A stretch of 64,000 bases of DNA from Okapia johnstoni (taxonomy: Eukaryota > Chordata > Mammalia > Artiodactyla > Giraffidae). The translations under genes were made by a program, and so were the position numbers. Shown here in pieces: positions 11,051 to 23,165 of the stretch. The notes below the pieces were generated by a model. The model had not been told where the DNA came from. It saw only the letters and a program-made list of their open reading frames with translations, and ran no database searches. The stretch is taken from positions 79,156,385 through 79,220,384 of the forward strand of contig CM044315.1 in the NCBI GenBank assembly GCA_024291935.2, read 5' to 3'. The first letter of the stretch is position 1, and each line of letters opens with the position of its first letter.

Positions 11051-11778
11051 ATCAACTCTTCCAAAAGTTCTGTCAACTGTTCCAAGTTCCTTTTTTTTAA
11101 TACAATGATTTATTTTGCTTAGAGTTATTAATTGCCTCCCTTTTAAAATTGCTTAGTTTTTTGTTTCTATCACTAATTCATCCTCAGATCCTTTGAAAGG
11201 AACAAAAAGATGTCAATATGCTTAAACACTTTAGGTATTCTATCCATCATTTTTTTTTCTTTTGAGACTGTCCTCCTGGAAGCCATCTATTCTCTCTTGA
11301 AATTTCTACTCATTGCTCTAGCCTGCTGCAGATCTGTCATCCTGGGACTTCTTTTCACTATCATTCTGTGAATTCCCTTTTCTCTCCTGTGTTGGATACC
11401 CTGGTTCCTAGATCTCACATTTTATTCTTTCTTGGTTTACTCTCCCATTTCAAAGAAACCCAATCCTTGTTGGCTTTTTAAAGAGAGCGTGGAAGGTAAA
11501 TATTTTGAGAGGTGCATGTTTAAAAATGTTTATTCCATCCTTACTCTTGAATGATAACTTATCTTTGCATAGAATTCTAGATTAGAAATAATATTCTCTC
11601 AGAATTTTTTGTCCCAGGACCAAACAGACAAACGTCCTTGATGACTCCCTGTGCTATAGGTAGATTTTTTTTCTCCAAATTTACCCTTTCACTGAGGTCC
11701 CATTTAAGCAGAATCTCAGTTCAGACTCCCAGCTTTCATGCTTTCATACCAGCTTCAAGCTACATCTTTTGACCCAGT

Positions 11779-11992
11779 GTATCTGGTGGCTCAGTGGTAA
11801 AGAACCTGCCTGCCAATGCAGGATACACAGGTTTGATCCCTGGATCAGGAACATCCCCTGGTGAAGGAAATGGCAGCCCCCTCCAGTATTCTTGCCTAGG
11901 AAATCCCATGGACAGAGGAGCCTGGCAGGCAACAGTCCATGGAGTCTCAAAAGAGTTGGACACAACTTAGCAACTCAGCAACAACAGCAAAG
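11779..11992 (+). repeat. Bov-tA SINE
   Basis: It contains TGGTGGCTCAGTGGTAAAG, GGTTTGATCCCTGG, CCCATGGACAGAGGAGCC and GTTGGACACAACTTAGCAAC, followed by an AACAACAGCAA tail. Confidence 0.85.
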
Positions 11993-12261
11993 TTTTCAAT
12001 GTGGTTTTCATTTCCTTTTTCAATTCTGGCCCTTGTTATTTTCCTATTCTTTCTCATAAGTTTGAATACATTTTGAGTAATTTTTGTTAGTGCCTTATCC
12101 ATAATTTTTAGGTAGTTATAACAGTTTTTGGGTTCCTAGTCCAGAGATTTCCAACACCAGAAGTCTCCATGCTATATGCTTAATATGCATTATTTAATTT
12201 AATCCTCCAACTGCACTCTGAGGTATGTTGTCTTTACCCCCATTTTTTCCTTTTGTTTTTT

Positions 12262-12420
12262 TTTGCAAAGATATCCCATATTTATGAATTAGAAAAATTA
12301 ATATTGTTAAAGTGTGCACACTAACCAAAGCAGCCTACAGATTCAATGCCATCACTGTCAAAGAACCAGTAACATTGTTTACAGAAATTGAAAAAAAATC
12401 CTAAAATTCATATGGAATCA
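12262..12420 (+). repeat. LINE-1 ORF2 fragment, sense
   Basis: The segment contains GATATCCCATATTTATGAAT, ATTAATATTGTTAAAGTG, CTACAGATTCAATGCCATC and AAAATTCATATGGAA, a well-known LINE-1 ORF2 stretch. A BovB stub starts at 12421 and LINE-1 sequence does not resume after it. Confidence 0.7.
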
Positions 12421-12607
12421 CAGTTCAGTTCAGTTCAGTTCAGCCGCTCAGTCGTGTCTGACTCTTTGCGACCCCATGAATTGCAGCACGCCAGGCCTCT
12501 CTGTCCATCACCAACTCCCGGAGTCTACCCAAACCCATGTCCATCGAGTCAGTGATGCCATCCAACCATCTCATCCTCTGTCGTCCCCTTCTCCTCCTGC
12601 CCCCAAT
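12421..12607 (-). mobile_element. BovB LINE 3' stub, 187 bp
   Basis: It starts with four TTCAG pentamers and holds the BovB 3' end: GTCGTGTCTGACTCTTTGCG, CCAACTCCCGGAGTCTACCC and CCTTCTCCTCCTGCCCCCAA. Reverse transcription stopped after about 190 bases. It abuts LINE-1 sequence on the left. Confidence 0.88.
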
Positions 12608-12669
12608 GTACTTTTCCTGAATCATATTTTTTGTTTTTACATTTTTTCAAGATCCTGTAATAACCTGTA

Positions 12670-12812
12670 ATGAAAAAGAATCTTAAAAATATGTACATAT
12701 ATATGAACGAAATATATATATAAATAAATCTTAAAAATATTATTTATATATATATAAGTAAATCTTAAGAATATTTTATATATATACATGTATATATACG
12801 TGTATATATAAG
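12670..12812 (+). repeat. AT-rich tandem repeat
   Basis: AAATCTTAAAAATAT-like units recur three times between runs of alternating TA. It is a low-complexity, hairpin-prone block with no other content. Confidence 0.7.
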
Positions 12813-12824
12813 CTGAATCTTTGT

Positions 12825-12895
12825 TCCCATTTTACAGGTGAGGAAAGTAGGGCTCATAGAGGTTGAATAACTTTCCTACACTTCAGGTGGAAAGA
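12825..12895 (-). repeat. MIR-like remnant
   Basis: CCCATTTTACAGGTGAGGAA, GGCTCATAGAGGTT and GAATAACTTTCCTA match the conserved core of an ancient MIR SINE. Confidence 0.6.
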
Positions 12896-13052
12896 AAGAC
12901 TGTACATTAGGTGCCAAAGTCTAGGTAAGTGCATTGAGTAATTGAGGGATTGATAGGATTATGTCTGCTGGGTACAGTCAGATGGCACTTATCTCCTTGG
13001 AAATTGAATTTTTATTTGAGAGTGCAGTAGTGGAGTGGGTTAGGAACAAGGT

Positions 13053-13269
13053 GGGATTCCCAGGTGGCTCAGTGGTAAAGAATCCACCTGCCAATGCAGG
13101 AGATGCAGGAGATGCAAGTTTGATCCCTGTGTCTGGAAGACCCTCTGGAGGAGGAAATGGCAACTCACTCCAGTATTCTTTCCAGGGAAATCCCATGGAC
13201 AGAGAAGCCTGACAGGCTACAGTCCCTGGGTTCTCAAACAATCAGACACACTGGGCAACTCTGAGCACA
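13053..13269 (+). repeat. Bov-tA SINE
   Basis: It contains GGGATTCCCAGGTGGCTCAG, AAGTTTGATCCCTG and TCCCATGGACAGAGAAGCC. A short internal duplication, GCAGGAGAT twice, is present at about 13096-13113. Confidence 0.83.
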
Positions 13270-13649
13270 AAGAGTTAAGAGTACTGTGTACCTTCTAGAG
13301 GAAACTACTTAGCTCTGCTTATTGACGCTTTCTAATTGATTCTTGTAGGAAGAATAGGAATTTGTGATGGTGTGGAGATGAGGAAAGGTAGATGTTACTA
13401 GTATGAAGGAGCTAGAATAGCTCCAGAAAAAAACATGAAAATATTGGTAGATTTTCTTGAAGAATTACTACAAAGCTGAGATATGAGGGGATATTTTTAC
13501 CTCCAAGTTGTGTGATCTGAAGGCCTCACCCAGTGTTGAGCATATACCTTTAAAACTTGTACTCAAGTCTATGTTTTTTTGAGATGTACTAAAAAATAAG
13601 ACATATCAATTAAATAACTTAATTGGTACTCTCTTTTTCTTTCTGGGTT

Positions 13650-14330
13650 GTTGTTGTTCAGTCACTAAGTCATGTCTGACTTTGTGACCCATGGACTACA
13701 GCACCAGACTTCCCTGTCCTTCACTATATCTCAGAGTTTGCTCATACTCATGTCCATTGAGTCAGTCATACTATACAGTCATCTCATCCTCTGTCACCCC
13801 CTTCTCCTCCTGCCTTCAGTCTTTCCCAGCATCAGGTTCTTTTCCATTTGATGCTCTTTGCATCAGATGGCCAAAGTATTGGAGCTTCAGCTTCAGCATC
13901 AGTCTTTCCAATGAATATTCAGGGTTGATTTATTTTAGGATTGACTGGTTTTATCTTGCAGTTCAAGGGACTGCATCACAATTCAAAAGCATCAATTCTT
14001 CGATGTTCAGCCTTCTTGATGGTCCAACTGTCACATCCGTACATGACTACTGGAAAAACCATAGCTTTGACTATATAGACCTTTGTTGGCAAGGTGATGT
14101 CTCTGCTTTTTAAATATGCTGTCTAGATTTGTCATAGCTTTCCTTCCAAGGAGCAAGCATCTTTTAATTTCATGGCTGCAGTTACTGTCCGTATTGATTT
14201 TGGAGCCCCAAAAGATAAAATATGTCACTGTTTCCGCTTTCCCCCCTTCTATTTTCCATGAAGTGATAGGACTGGATGTCATGATCTTAGTTTTTTGAAT
14301 ATTGAGTTTTAAGCCAGATTTTTCACTTTT
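13650..14330 (-). mobile_element. BovB LINE 3' fragment, diverged
   Basis: The order of landmarks (TGTTGTTCAGTCACTAAGTC, CATCTCATCCTCTGTCACCC, GCATCAGATGGCCAAAG, CCTTTGTTGGCAAGGTGATG, CATGGCTGCAGTTACTGTCC) follows the 3' third of BovB in antisense. Many substitutions and no pentamer tail suggest an older insertion than 17423-18470. Confidence 0.87.
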
Positions 14331-14734
14331 TCTGGATGGCAGCTTGAATTATATCCATTTAAGGTTAATTTGATCATTTTTGTTTGTTGAACAATTTGGA
14401 AGAGAACAGAAAAGCAGATGAAAGATGAAAGTGAGAAGCAACAGCGACCTGTTTTGTATTAATAGCTGATTATTCACACACGATCTCTCTCTGCAGCCAG
14501 TTGAGCACTTGTAGGGATAATTAAATTGGCTAAAGCTTTGTAAATGAGTACATTTGAGAAATTAATTAATTTACTTGTGTTCTTAGAGACTACTCTAAAG
14601 TAGGGAGTTAATTTATTGGCTAAATATCAGGATGTAAGTTTCATTTTCTGTGGAGTTACCTAGAACATTTTCTCTGAAGATTGCAAGGGAAATCTTTCAT
14701 ATTTACTGTGTGTGTCTGGCCTGTGTTTCTGATC

Positions 14735-14885
14735 TCTACAGCCGCCTTGATAGGTAGATGGTATTACTCTGTTCTGCAGTTGAGAAACCTCATACTCAGA
14801 GAGCTTAAATAACCTGCTCCAAATCCCATACCTGGTTAGGTGCTGAGCCAGAGCTAGAACCCAATCCTGGATTTTGAGATGCATT
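14735..14885 (-). repeat. MIR-like remnant
   Basis: GATGGTATTACTCTGTTCTG, GTTGAGAAACCTCATACTCA and AGCTTAAATAACCTGCTCC follow the MIR core in order. Confidence 0.6.
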
Positions 14886-15614
14886 TGTGCATTTCAGATG
14901 CCCATGCTTTTTTTACTTTATCATGTAGTCCAAAAGTCTACTTTAGACTTTTGGCTTTAGAACAAGTTCAGTGGTCTGGTATTTTTCAGAATTATATTTT
15001 CCTCTTCTTTTTGTGTGGTTGGTAGTTATTTTTATACATAGAACTCTTTTAAAGTATGCAATTTAGTGTAGAACTCTTAAATATTTTTATGTAAAACATT
15101 AAAAATTAGAAAATCTCATACCAAGACTCAAGGAACTCTGTTGTCTTCCAAGAGTGCTGCTTTTGCTCCTTGATATCTTTCTAAAGTGGAGGGAAACCCA
15201 GTGTTGTAGGGAAATTTTCTGTCCTGTTTAGAGCCGTATGAGCAAGAAGCCTGGCTCTTCTTGTGCAGGAGGAGCACTGTCTCTTATGCAGGAAGTAAGG
15301 ATGCAGCCTGTGATCAGCACATAAAGCAAAGCTGGCTGAGTCCTTGGACATTGAGCCTGACTTACATTAGATGCTGCTCTGATTGTCTGAAGTAATTAGG
15401 CTTTGGTGCCTTTTTTGTGCTTTAGAAACAATGCTACCATTACTTAGGTACATGTTTGGAGAACAGGTTAGTGGAGTATATTTGAGAGACCTCAGCAGAC
15501 TAAATCCACAGTGGAGTTCTGTAACCTGTGGTTAAAGCACTTATATTGCAGGTCTCATGGCTTCCTTTAATTTAGAGATTGTGGAGCTGATAATTTTCTA
15601 ATTAATCTAGACAG

Positions 15615-15735
15615 GAATCTTTCTATGGCCTCAGGCAATCCTCATTTACCCTCTGCCTCAGTTTCACAACCAAGAAAATAGGGAAATAATACCAACACAC
15701 TAGTTAGAGGTTTAGTTATTTAAGTCCTTTGATGT
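15615..15735 (-). repeat. MIR-like remnant
   Basis: CCTCTGCCTCAGTTTCACAA and GAAAATAGGGAAATAATACC resemble the MIR core. The copy is strongly decayed. Confidence 0.4.
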
Positions 15736-17256
15736 CGAAAAAGAACTATTGTTATATGTCTTATGAAACACCTAGCGTGCTACAACAAAGAACAAACTAT
15801 GCTGATGAAATCCCCATTGGAGAGACAGCTTATTAGCAAGATTGAGTGTATGTGCTATTTTTAGATGTTCAAAAAGCTGAGTGCAAGTTGTTTTCAGTTG
15901 AGTGTTTGATGTCTTTATCAAATTATAAATCTCTGTCATTCTTTCCTGGAACCTTTCATTTTGCCCAGGGATTTGTTTTTGGCAGATTTTTATCTTCTTG
16001 AAAAGAATGAGTACAATTTGGTCAGGGTAACATCTGAGAACTAGGCCCCAACTTGCCTGAAGACTTTTAAGTTGCAGCTTTCCTTCTCATGACTGCTTTG
16101 GTGGGCTGAGGTTGCCTGGGAGGGCCTCAGTATATCCCCGAATATGCCTTTGCTGAACCTAGTGGTGGCATAGTGAAAAGCCCAGGAGTTATGACAGAAA
16201 CAAGTTAAAAAGTTAGTTGAGAGAATTTTTGAACATTTTTTCCCATTTCCCACCCCTACCTTGGGAAATCTTGATGGAGCTTTTCTTTTGACTGTAATAA
16301 TCTAGTATATGTATTCACAAGCTTGAAATGTTTTCATCTTTTCCTTGTTGGAACTCTGGTCTATAGGATAGGATTTTGCAGCCCTGTACCACATTCAGTA
16401 GCCAGAAAAAAACTTGCAAGTTCTGTGTGAGCTTGATTCCTTTGAGTCTCTTCTACTGGAAAACTTTCATGGAATGAGGACTGTAGGGTAGGAGGGAACT
16501 GTGATAATTAGGATTATGATAGAAAGCCCAGGCTGTCATCATGAGCTCTCATTACCTTGGGTGACAAGTAGCCCACATGGCTTAGTTTTTTTTAAACTCT
16601 TGATAGGACCATCTATCCTGCTCTGAATCATAAGGCAACCATAGCCTGACCAGTGAAATGGACCCATGTGTACAATGTGGGAAGTCAGTAAGCATTCTGT
16701 CATCATGACCAGAGTTCATTTGAAGTAGCCTATAGCTACCCAACCTTTGTACAGCTCTTACCTTGGGTATCATCCTCTCCAACAAGCTTTCCCTAGCTTT
16801 CTAAGACTGGATTAGCCTCCATTTTTCTGTAATCATAGAGAAAATTTAAATTATCTGTTATAGCATCATCTCCCTTCACTAGACTGTGGAATAAGAACCA
16901 TATCTGGACCTCTGAGAGAGTCCCAGAGATGTTCAATATTTGTTAATGAATAACAGACAGAGGTAAGCTCTTTGTAAACATTTGGAACAAGCTTCTTACT
17001 CCTTTAATATAGACACAGATGTTTATGTGAGCCTTAGTGTGAGTGGATGAGATTCAGTGATTGTAGAACAGAGGGATCATAACACTGGCTGCTTGGCGTT
17101 CACTTTATTTACATCTGTAAGTTCCCACCAAGCCTTAAGTTTACTGACGTTGCTAGGCCTCTATCCCAAGCAAGTTATCCCAGAGGGAGGGTTATTTTAT
17201 TTTATTGGAGGGATAGGATGGCATAGTGAAAAGAATACAGACTTTCAAAGGAAATC

Positions 17257-17366
17257 CAAAAAAGAGGATATATGTATATGTATAGCTGATTCACTTTGCT
17301 ATATAGCAGAAATTATACAACATTGTAAAGCAACTGCACTGCAATAAAAATTAATTTGAAAAAAGA
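17257..17366 (+). repeat. LINE-1 3' end stub, sense
   Basis: GTATAGCTGATTCACTTTGC, AGCAGAAATTATACAACAT and TGTAAAGCAACTGCACTGCA, then an A-rich tail, match the 3' end of ruminant LINE-1. It is truncated to about 110 bases. Confidence 0.78.
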
Positions 17367-17422
17367 ATGAGGACTATTCAAAACAAATTTTATGAAAACT
17401 TTACTGTAAAAAAAAATACTTA

Positions 17423-18470
17423 GTTCAGTTCAGTTCAGTTCAGTCGCTCAGTCGTGTCTGACTCTTTGCGACCCTATGAATCGCAGCACGCCAGGCATCC
17501 CTGTCCATTACCAACTGCTGGAGTCTACCCAAACCCATGTCCATCGAGTCGGTGATGCCATCCAACCATCTTATCCTCTGTCGTCCCCTTCTCCTCCTGC
17601 CCCCGATCCTTCCCAGCATCAGGGTCTTTTCCAATGAGTCAACTCTTCACATGAGGTGGCCAAAGTATTGGAGCTTCAGGTTCAACATCAGTCCTTCCAA
17701 TGAACACCCAGGACTGATCTCCTTTAGGATGGACTGGTTGGATCTCCTTGCAGTCCAAGGGACTCGGAAGAGTCTTCTCCAACACCACAGTTCAAAAGCA
17801 TCAATTCTTCAGTGCTCAGCTTTCTTCACCTTCCAACTCTCACATCCATACATGACTACTGGAAAAACCATAGCCTTGACCAGATGGACCTTTGTTGGCA
17901 AAGTAATGTCTCTGCTTTTAAATATGCTATCTGAGTTGGTCATAACCTTCCTTCCAAGGAGTAAGAGTCTTTTAATTTCATGGCTGCAGTCACCATCTGC
18001 AGTGATTTTGGAGCCCCCCAAAATAAAGTGTGACGCTGTTTCCACTGTTCCCCCATCTATTTCCCACGAAGTGATGGGACCAGATGTCATGATCTTAGTT
18101 TCCTGAATGTTGAGCTTTAAGCCAACTTTTTCTCTCTCCTCTTTCACTTTCATCAAGAGGCTCTTTAGTTCTTCTTCGCTTTCTGCCATAAGGGTGGTGT
18201 CATCTGCATATCTGAGGTTACTGATATTTCTCCCAGCAATCTTGATTCCAGCTTGTGCTTCTTCCAGCCCAGCATTTCTCATGATGTACTCTGCATATAA
18301 GTTAAATAAGCAGGGTGACAATATACAGCCTTGACGTACTCCTTTTCCTATTTGGAACCAGTCTGTTGTTCATGTCCAGTTCTAACTGTTGCTTCCTGAC
18401 CTGCATACAGGTTTCTCAAGAGACAGGTCAGGTGGTCTGGTATTCTCATCTCTTTCAGAATTTTCCACAG
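17423..18470 (-). mobile_element. BovB LINE, 5'-truncated, 1.05 kb
   Basis: It starts with four TTCAG pentamers and runs through the BovB 3' region into the reverse-transcriptase palm. The minus-strand frame 18321-17809 is open for 170 codons and includes YADDTTLMAESEEELKSLL and ITSWEIDGGTVETASHFIL. Frames upstream and downstream are broken, for example a missing base near 18370. The opposite-strand open frame at 17537-18106 is a shadow. Confidence 0.92.
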
Positions 18471-19110
18471 CTCAGTTTTACAGGTCTTTTATTTAGATGA
18501 TAACAGGAAAATCCATCCTTGAAGTATGAGGGCATGCCTACCGTTGACCCAAAGACGATGGGGAGGGTGGCATCTTGCTCACTTCTGTTCTTTCAGAGAA
18601 AGGTATCTAATGAAACTAGGAAAGCAATACACCTGGTCACTTTAGGGATTCATTATGTGTGTTTTTTTTTGAATAGGATATTCTAAAATGAGATGTTAGA
18701 GATAGTGCAATTATTGGTAATGCCAAGAAATAGAGTATGACCAAAATGGTTGAGTGAAGTGGAGAAAAAAATAATCAGAAGTGAGGTCAAGGAACCCTAA
18801 CAAAGAGGATGTTGACATTTTACTAAGGTGATAAAAGAAGGAATGAAAGGAAGATAGTTTTAAAGTCTTTCAAAAAAATACTTAGTATTTATAGCTCAGA
18901 GTTTCTTCCTAAAAATATTAGTGCCCTGCCCCCCTCTTCTCACAGCCTTTTCCATAAAGGTAATCACATTCTCTTCTTTTAGCTACTTATTTTGGTTTTC
19001 ACCCTTGTATCTCTAAATAACATGCTTAAATTGTTGCTTTCGATTATAGACACTACTTACTGATTCCCTATTATGAAACATGAGGATTTTGCTCCTTCTA
19101 ATGTAGTTAT

Positions 19111-19324
19111 GGGCTTTCCTAGTGGCTCAGTGGTAAAGAAACCACCTGTCAATGCAGGAGATGTGGGTTCAATCCCTGGGTCAGAAAGATCCCTGCAGAA
19201 GGAAATGGCAACCCACTCCACTATTTTTGCCTGGGAAATCCCATGGACAGAGGAGCCTGGCAGGCTACAGTCCGTGGGGTCACAAAAGAGTCAGACATGA
19301 CTTAGTGACTAAACAACAACAACA
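19111..19324 (+). repeat. Bov-tA SINE with target-site duplication
   Basis: It begins GGGCTTTCCTAGTGGCTCAG and ends in an AACAACAACA tail. ATGTAGTTAT (19101-19110) and ATATAGTTAT (19325-19334) flank it, one mismatch in ten. Confidence 0.87.
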
Positions 19325-19503
19325 ATATAGTTATATTGTAATTTTAGAAGATAAATATTTAGTATTTATTTGACTATGTAGTTTGACCATGTATACTCTT
19401 GAGCCTTGTAGTCATCTACAATTTTTTTCCTTTACCACACCATTTTTTTTTGCCTGCAGGGTAATTATCATAGTTTGTCCTTTCCCAAGCTTCATTTTCT
19501 ATG

Positions 19504-19618
19504 AACTTTCTTTTGCCACACCATGAGGCATGCCGGATCTTCCCTGACCAGGGATCAGACCCATTCCCCCTGCTTTGGGAGTGCAGAGTCTTTAACTGCT
19601 GGACCACCAAGGAAGTCC
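19504..19618 (-). repeat. CHR-type SINE head, antisense
   Basis: CCACACCATGAGGCATGCC, GACCAGGGATCAGACCC and ACTGCTGGACCACCAAGGA are present in order. A 7-bp TTCTATG lies on both sides (19497-19503 and 19619-19625). Confidence 0.83.
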
Positions 19619-19954
19619 TTCTATGCATTTACTGATTAACCCCAACCTTTTTACTAGTTGTCTAACCATCTCTCAAGATATTTAGACTCCTTTGCTAGTC
19701 TGTCAATTTCATCTTCCTGAAGAAGTCTCTCCCAGAGTGGTAGTGATTGCCTTCCATGCCTGGTGCTCAGCTGTCATTCTGTCATCTCCCTTCATCATCA
19801 TGAGGATTTACTTTGCCTCTTTTCTTCAGTTTCCTGGAATCCTTATTTTCCTTTTTCTTGGTGTACTCCCCTTGTTTTCTGAAAAACTTACTAGAGTTTC
19901 CTGACAAAATTTGTTTTGGAGCTAATTTTTTTGAGACTTTGCCTGCCTGAAAAA

Positions 19955-20480
19955 TCTCTTTATTCTACCCTCATACTTGACTGATAGTTTAACAAGGTAT
20001 AGAATTCTCGGTTGAAAAGCTTATCCTTAAGAATTTTGAAGACTTTGATCCATTGTCTTTACCTTCCAGTGTTGTTAAGTACTAAACTTTTATAATTACT
20101 AACCTTTTAAATCTGATCACCTTTTTCTCTGGAAATTTGTGTCATCTTCTCTTTGTCCTGAATGTTCTGAAATTTCATGATGATGTACTTTCATGTGAAT
20201 CTGTTTTATCCAGGTGAGCCCTCCTCTCAGTGAAACTGTTCAACTTGGATTTTCATGTCCTTCAGTTTAGGGGACCTTTAAAAAAAATCATTTTATTGAT
20301 GATTCTTATCTGTTTTTTTTCCTGTTCTTTTTTTCTGGAAACCTACTATTCTGATAATGGATCTCTTAGACTGGTACTCTAGTTTTCTTATCTATTCTCT
20401 TATATCTTCCATTTCTTTATCTTTTTGCTCAAGTTTTGTGTGTGGATGGGGCATGTTGACTGTGAGCTTCACTGTAGGGT
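19955..20480 (-). repeat. Old LINE-like segment, uncertain family
   Basis: TCTCTTTATTCTACCCTCAT, GACTGATAGTTTAACAAGG, ATAGAATTCTCGGTTGAAA and TTTTGAAGACTTTGATCCA recall an old antisense LINE segment that also appears, diverged, at about 11510-11620 and 35500-35870. I cannot name the family with certainty. Confidence 0.4.
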
Positions 20481-22080
20481 AATATGGTAATGTGGTTGGG
20501 CTGTTTCAGGAGAATCTCTTATATTTGTATCTTTAGGTTGTTTCCTCTTAGACTAGTCAAATTTCCCAGAGAGAACTATTAAATTCTTCTGCCTGAAAGG
20601 TGAGGGTCAGGACTGGGGTTGGGGCAGGGAGGGGAATTGGGTGTCTGAGAATCCTGTATGCGTTCTTTTTTAAATCCCTCCTTTTCTCTAAGGTACATCC
20701 CCTCTCCCTACTGCCAGTTGTGATTATGCTACCCCAGTCCAGATATCCTCTGTTTTATTCTCTTCAGCCATCTGCCACAGTGAGACCCATGCAGTAGTTG
20801 GGTTGCAGAGTAGAAAAGAGGGATCTTTCAAAGGACCTGTTTAATTTTAACTTCTCCCTTCCTAGCTATATACTCATACCAGTTTCTGAGCCCTTTGGGG
20901 AGTCTGGTATAAACTGAGTTGCTTCTCAGTTTTCCTACAACTGACTTGAGTCATTCTTTTCAGTGTTGTCTCCTTTCCCATTTTCCTGTTTTTGTGTGTT
21001 TGTGCCCATTTAAAAAATCTTATTACTACTATTTCATTGATATTTTGAGAAAGGAAATTTTAGCTGTGCCTTTTCAATCTATCATCTTACTTTAAAACTT
21101 TCACAATATCTAAAGAAGAAGAAGAGGTGACAAGGGAGTTCTGTAGCTGCAACATGGAAGAATACATGATTTTGTCTGTTGTCATTCGCTTCATGTCATG
21201 AACTGGGGTAATGGAGTGAGAGAAGCAACCTGGAAATGATAATGTGTAAGGAGTTTACTTACTCCTGGAGGACAGTATGAAGAACAGAGAAAACGTCCTA
21301 AAAATTCCTTTGGTGCTTTTATAATTATGAGTGATAGACTCTTAGGACCTTAGAATTAGAAAAGGTTTATAAAGACATCTAATCTAATCTTTTACCCTTC
21401 ACAAGAATCGATTCATGACTATTTCCCATGGCGATTATGCTAGGTTTTGTTTGAAAACCTCCAATGGGTATTTCTCATGAGGGTCAAGATATTAGAATGT
21501 TTTCGGTAATGTTGAACTCATCAGTGCTTCTCTTGCTGTGTTTTGTTTTTTGGCCCCAACGTGTGGCATGCGGGATCCCTAAGTTCTGCTCTTCTCCTCT
21601 TTAAGGATTACTAGGTCTCATGATTTTCAGACCCATCAGCATCCCTGTAACTTCCTTTGACGTCTCTGATTTGTCAGTCTCTTTCAAAATGTTATGTTCA
21701 GAAATGTGGCCTGAAAAGTGACAGTGGTATTATTTACATCCTATGATTTGGAGGTCATTATCATGAGCAATTTATTAATTTTTCATTTAAGTATCATTAA
21801 TTGACTTACAGTATTATATTAGTTTCATGTTGTACGACATAATGATTTGATATTTTTATACATTACAAAATGATCACAGATTTCTTAATTTCAATAAAAG
21901 CAAAGTCTTACAATCATACAGTACTTTACAGTTTTCAAGTATCTTATAATTTAACCTATCTTCTAGTTTTTTTATCAACTGTGATTTAGTGTTAAGTAGC
22001 AAGATGCCTGACCAAATTTAAATGTAACGTAGGTATGTATAAAGAAGTAGATTCATTTAGCACCCCATCTGTTATTGGGG

Positions 22081-22101
22081 GTGTGTGTGTGTGTGTGTGT
22101 A
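22081..22101 (+). repeat. (GT)n microsatellite
   Basis: A run of about ten GT dinucleotides follows GGGG. Confidence 0.85.
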
Positions 22102-22589
22102 TTTTGGAAGGCAACATGATGGCAAAGGGGCAGATCACATAGTATTTCTGAGCCTACTTTTTGTCTATAAAATGAGTTTAACTATTTTGATATTTTAGAA
22201 CTATGTGAATTTAGAATTAAATGAAATATGTGTAAAAGCTTTGTAAATGGTAAAATGCTGTCCAATTTTAAGTTACTTGATTTGCCATGAGCTTAGAGAT
22301 AACGTAGCCTTAGAGAACCAACTGAACTGATGATGGTAGCAGGTAGACTGTAATTAGTTTCCAAACTGGAATCTTTATGGATCAGAATTCTAAAAGTATG
22401 TGATTCATCATGCTATTGCTAAAAAGATTTTCAGAGACACATGTTTTAATGAATGGACTTGGATGGTAACATCTCTTTAACCAGAATGGTTAGCTTGTTA
22501 TGGATTTTTGTGCCTAATTGACTTCTCTGATTAACTGAGAATTGCCATACATGGATTATTACTTTGGAATTAATTCAAGTTTTTAATTT

Positions 22590-22870
22590 TAATTTAGTGT
22601 ATTTCAATTGATATAAATATTGTATAAGTTATAGGCATACAGTTGGTTAGATAGCATTACCACCTCAATGGATATGAATTTGAACAAACTCCAGGAGATA
22701 GTACAGTACAGGGAAATCTTGTGTGTTGCAGTACATGGGGTCGCAAAGAGTGGGACACAACTTAACGACTGAACACACAGCACTCATAGTGATTCACAGT
22801 TTTTAAAGGTTATACTCTATAGTTATTATAAATATTTATTGTATTCCCCATGTTGTACAGAAAGAATTCA
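22590..22870 (-). repeat. LINE-1 3' fragment, antisense, split by a BovB stub
   Basis: GTATAAGTTATAGGCATACAG (22623-22643) and CATAGTGATTCACAG (22786-22800) are consecutive parts of the LINE-1 3' UTR. They are separated by a sense BovB 3' stub. The right part continues to CCCCATGTTGTACAG. Confidence 0.65.
22646..22778 (+). mobile_element. BovB LINE 3' stub, sense
   Basis: It contains AGATAGCATTACCACCTCAA, GGACAGGGAA-like sequence, GCAGTACATGGGGTCGCAAA and CACAACTTAACGACTGAAC, the last 130 bases of BovB, interrupting a LINE-1 fragment. Confidence 0.8.
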
Positions 22871-23069
22871 AGTTTAATTAAATTTGGTGAGCCTCAAAAT
22901 TACACTTAACATGATTTAATCTTTCATGAAGATTCCCAAAGTGAACTTTAAGATCGCCACTATTATTAATGCCACTGAACCCAGAACATGGCTCTAGATA
23001 AAGAATTGATAATAGCTTGACCCTGGTAATCATACAGATTTGTGCCATGAAGGGCTTCAAAGTTGGTAC

Positions 23070-23165
23070 AGCCTTTTTATCTTATAAGTGAGGAAACTGA
23101 GGCTCAAAGAGGTAATGACTTATTCAAAGTCACATGTGTAATTAATAGGAAAAGTAAACATGTCT
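23070..23165 (-). repeat. MIR-like remnant
   Basis: TATAAGTGAGGAAACTGAGG, CTCAAAGAGGTAATGACTTA and TTCAAAGTCACA match the MIR core. Confidence 0.65.

Noticed and set aside
13691..14113. 140-codon plus-strand open frame
   Set aside because: It is the antisense of a diverged BovB copy and has no gene-like features.
17537..18106. 189-codon plus-strand open frame
   Set aside because: It lies wholly within an antisense BovB and is the complement shadow of its reverse-transcriptase frame. The same holds for the plus-strand frames at 291-617, 887-1177, 30634-30984, 31208-31435 and 60276-60563.
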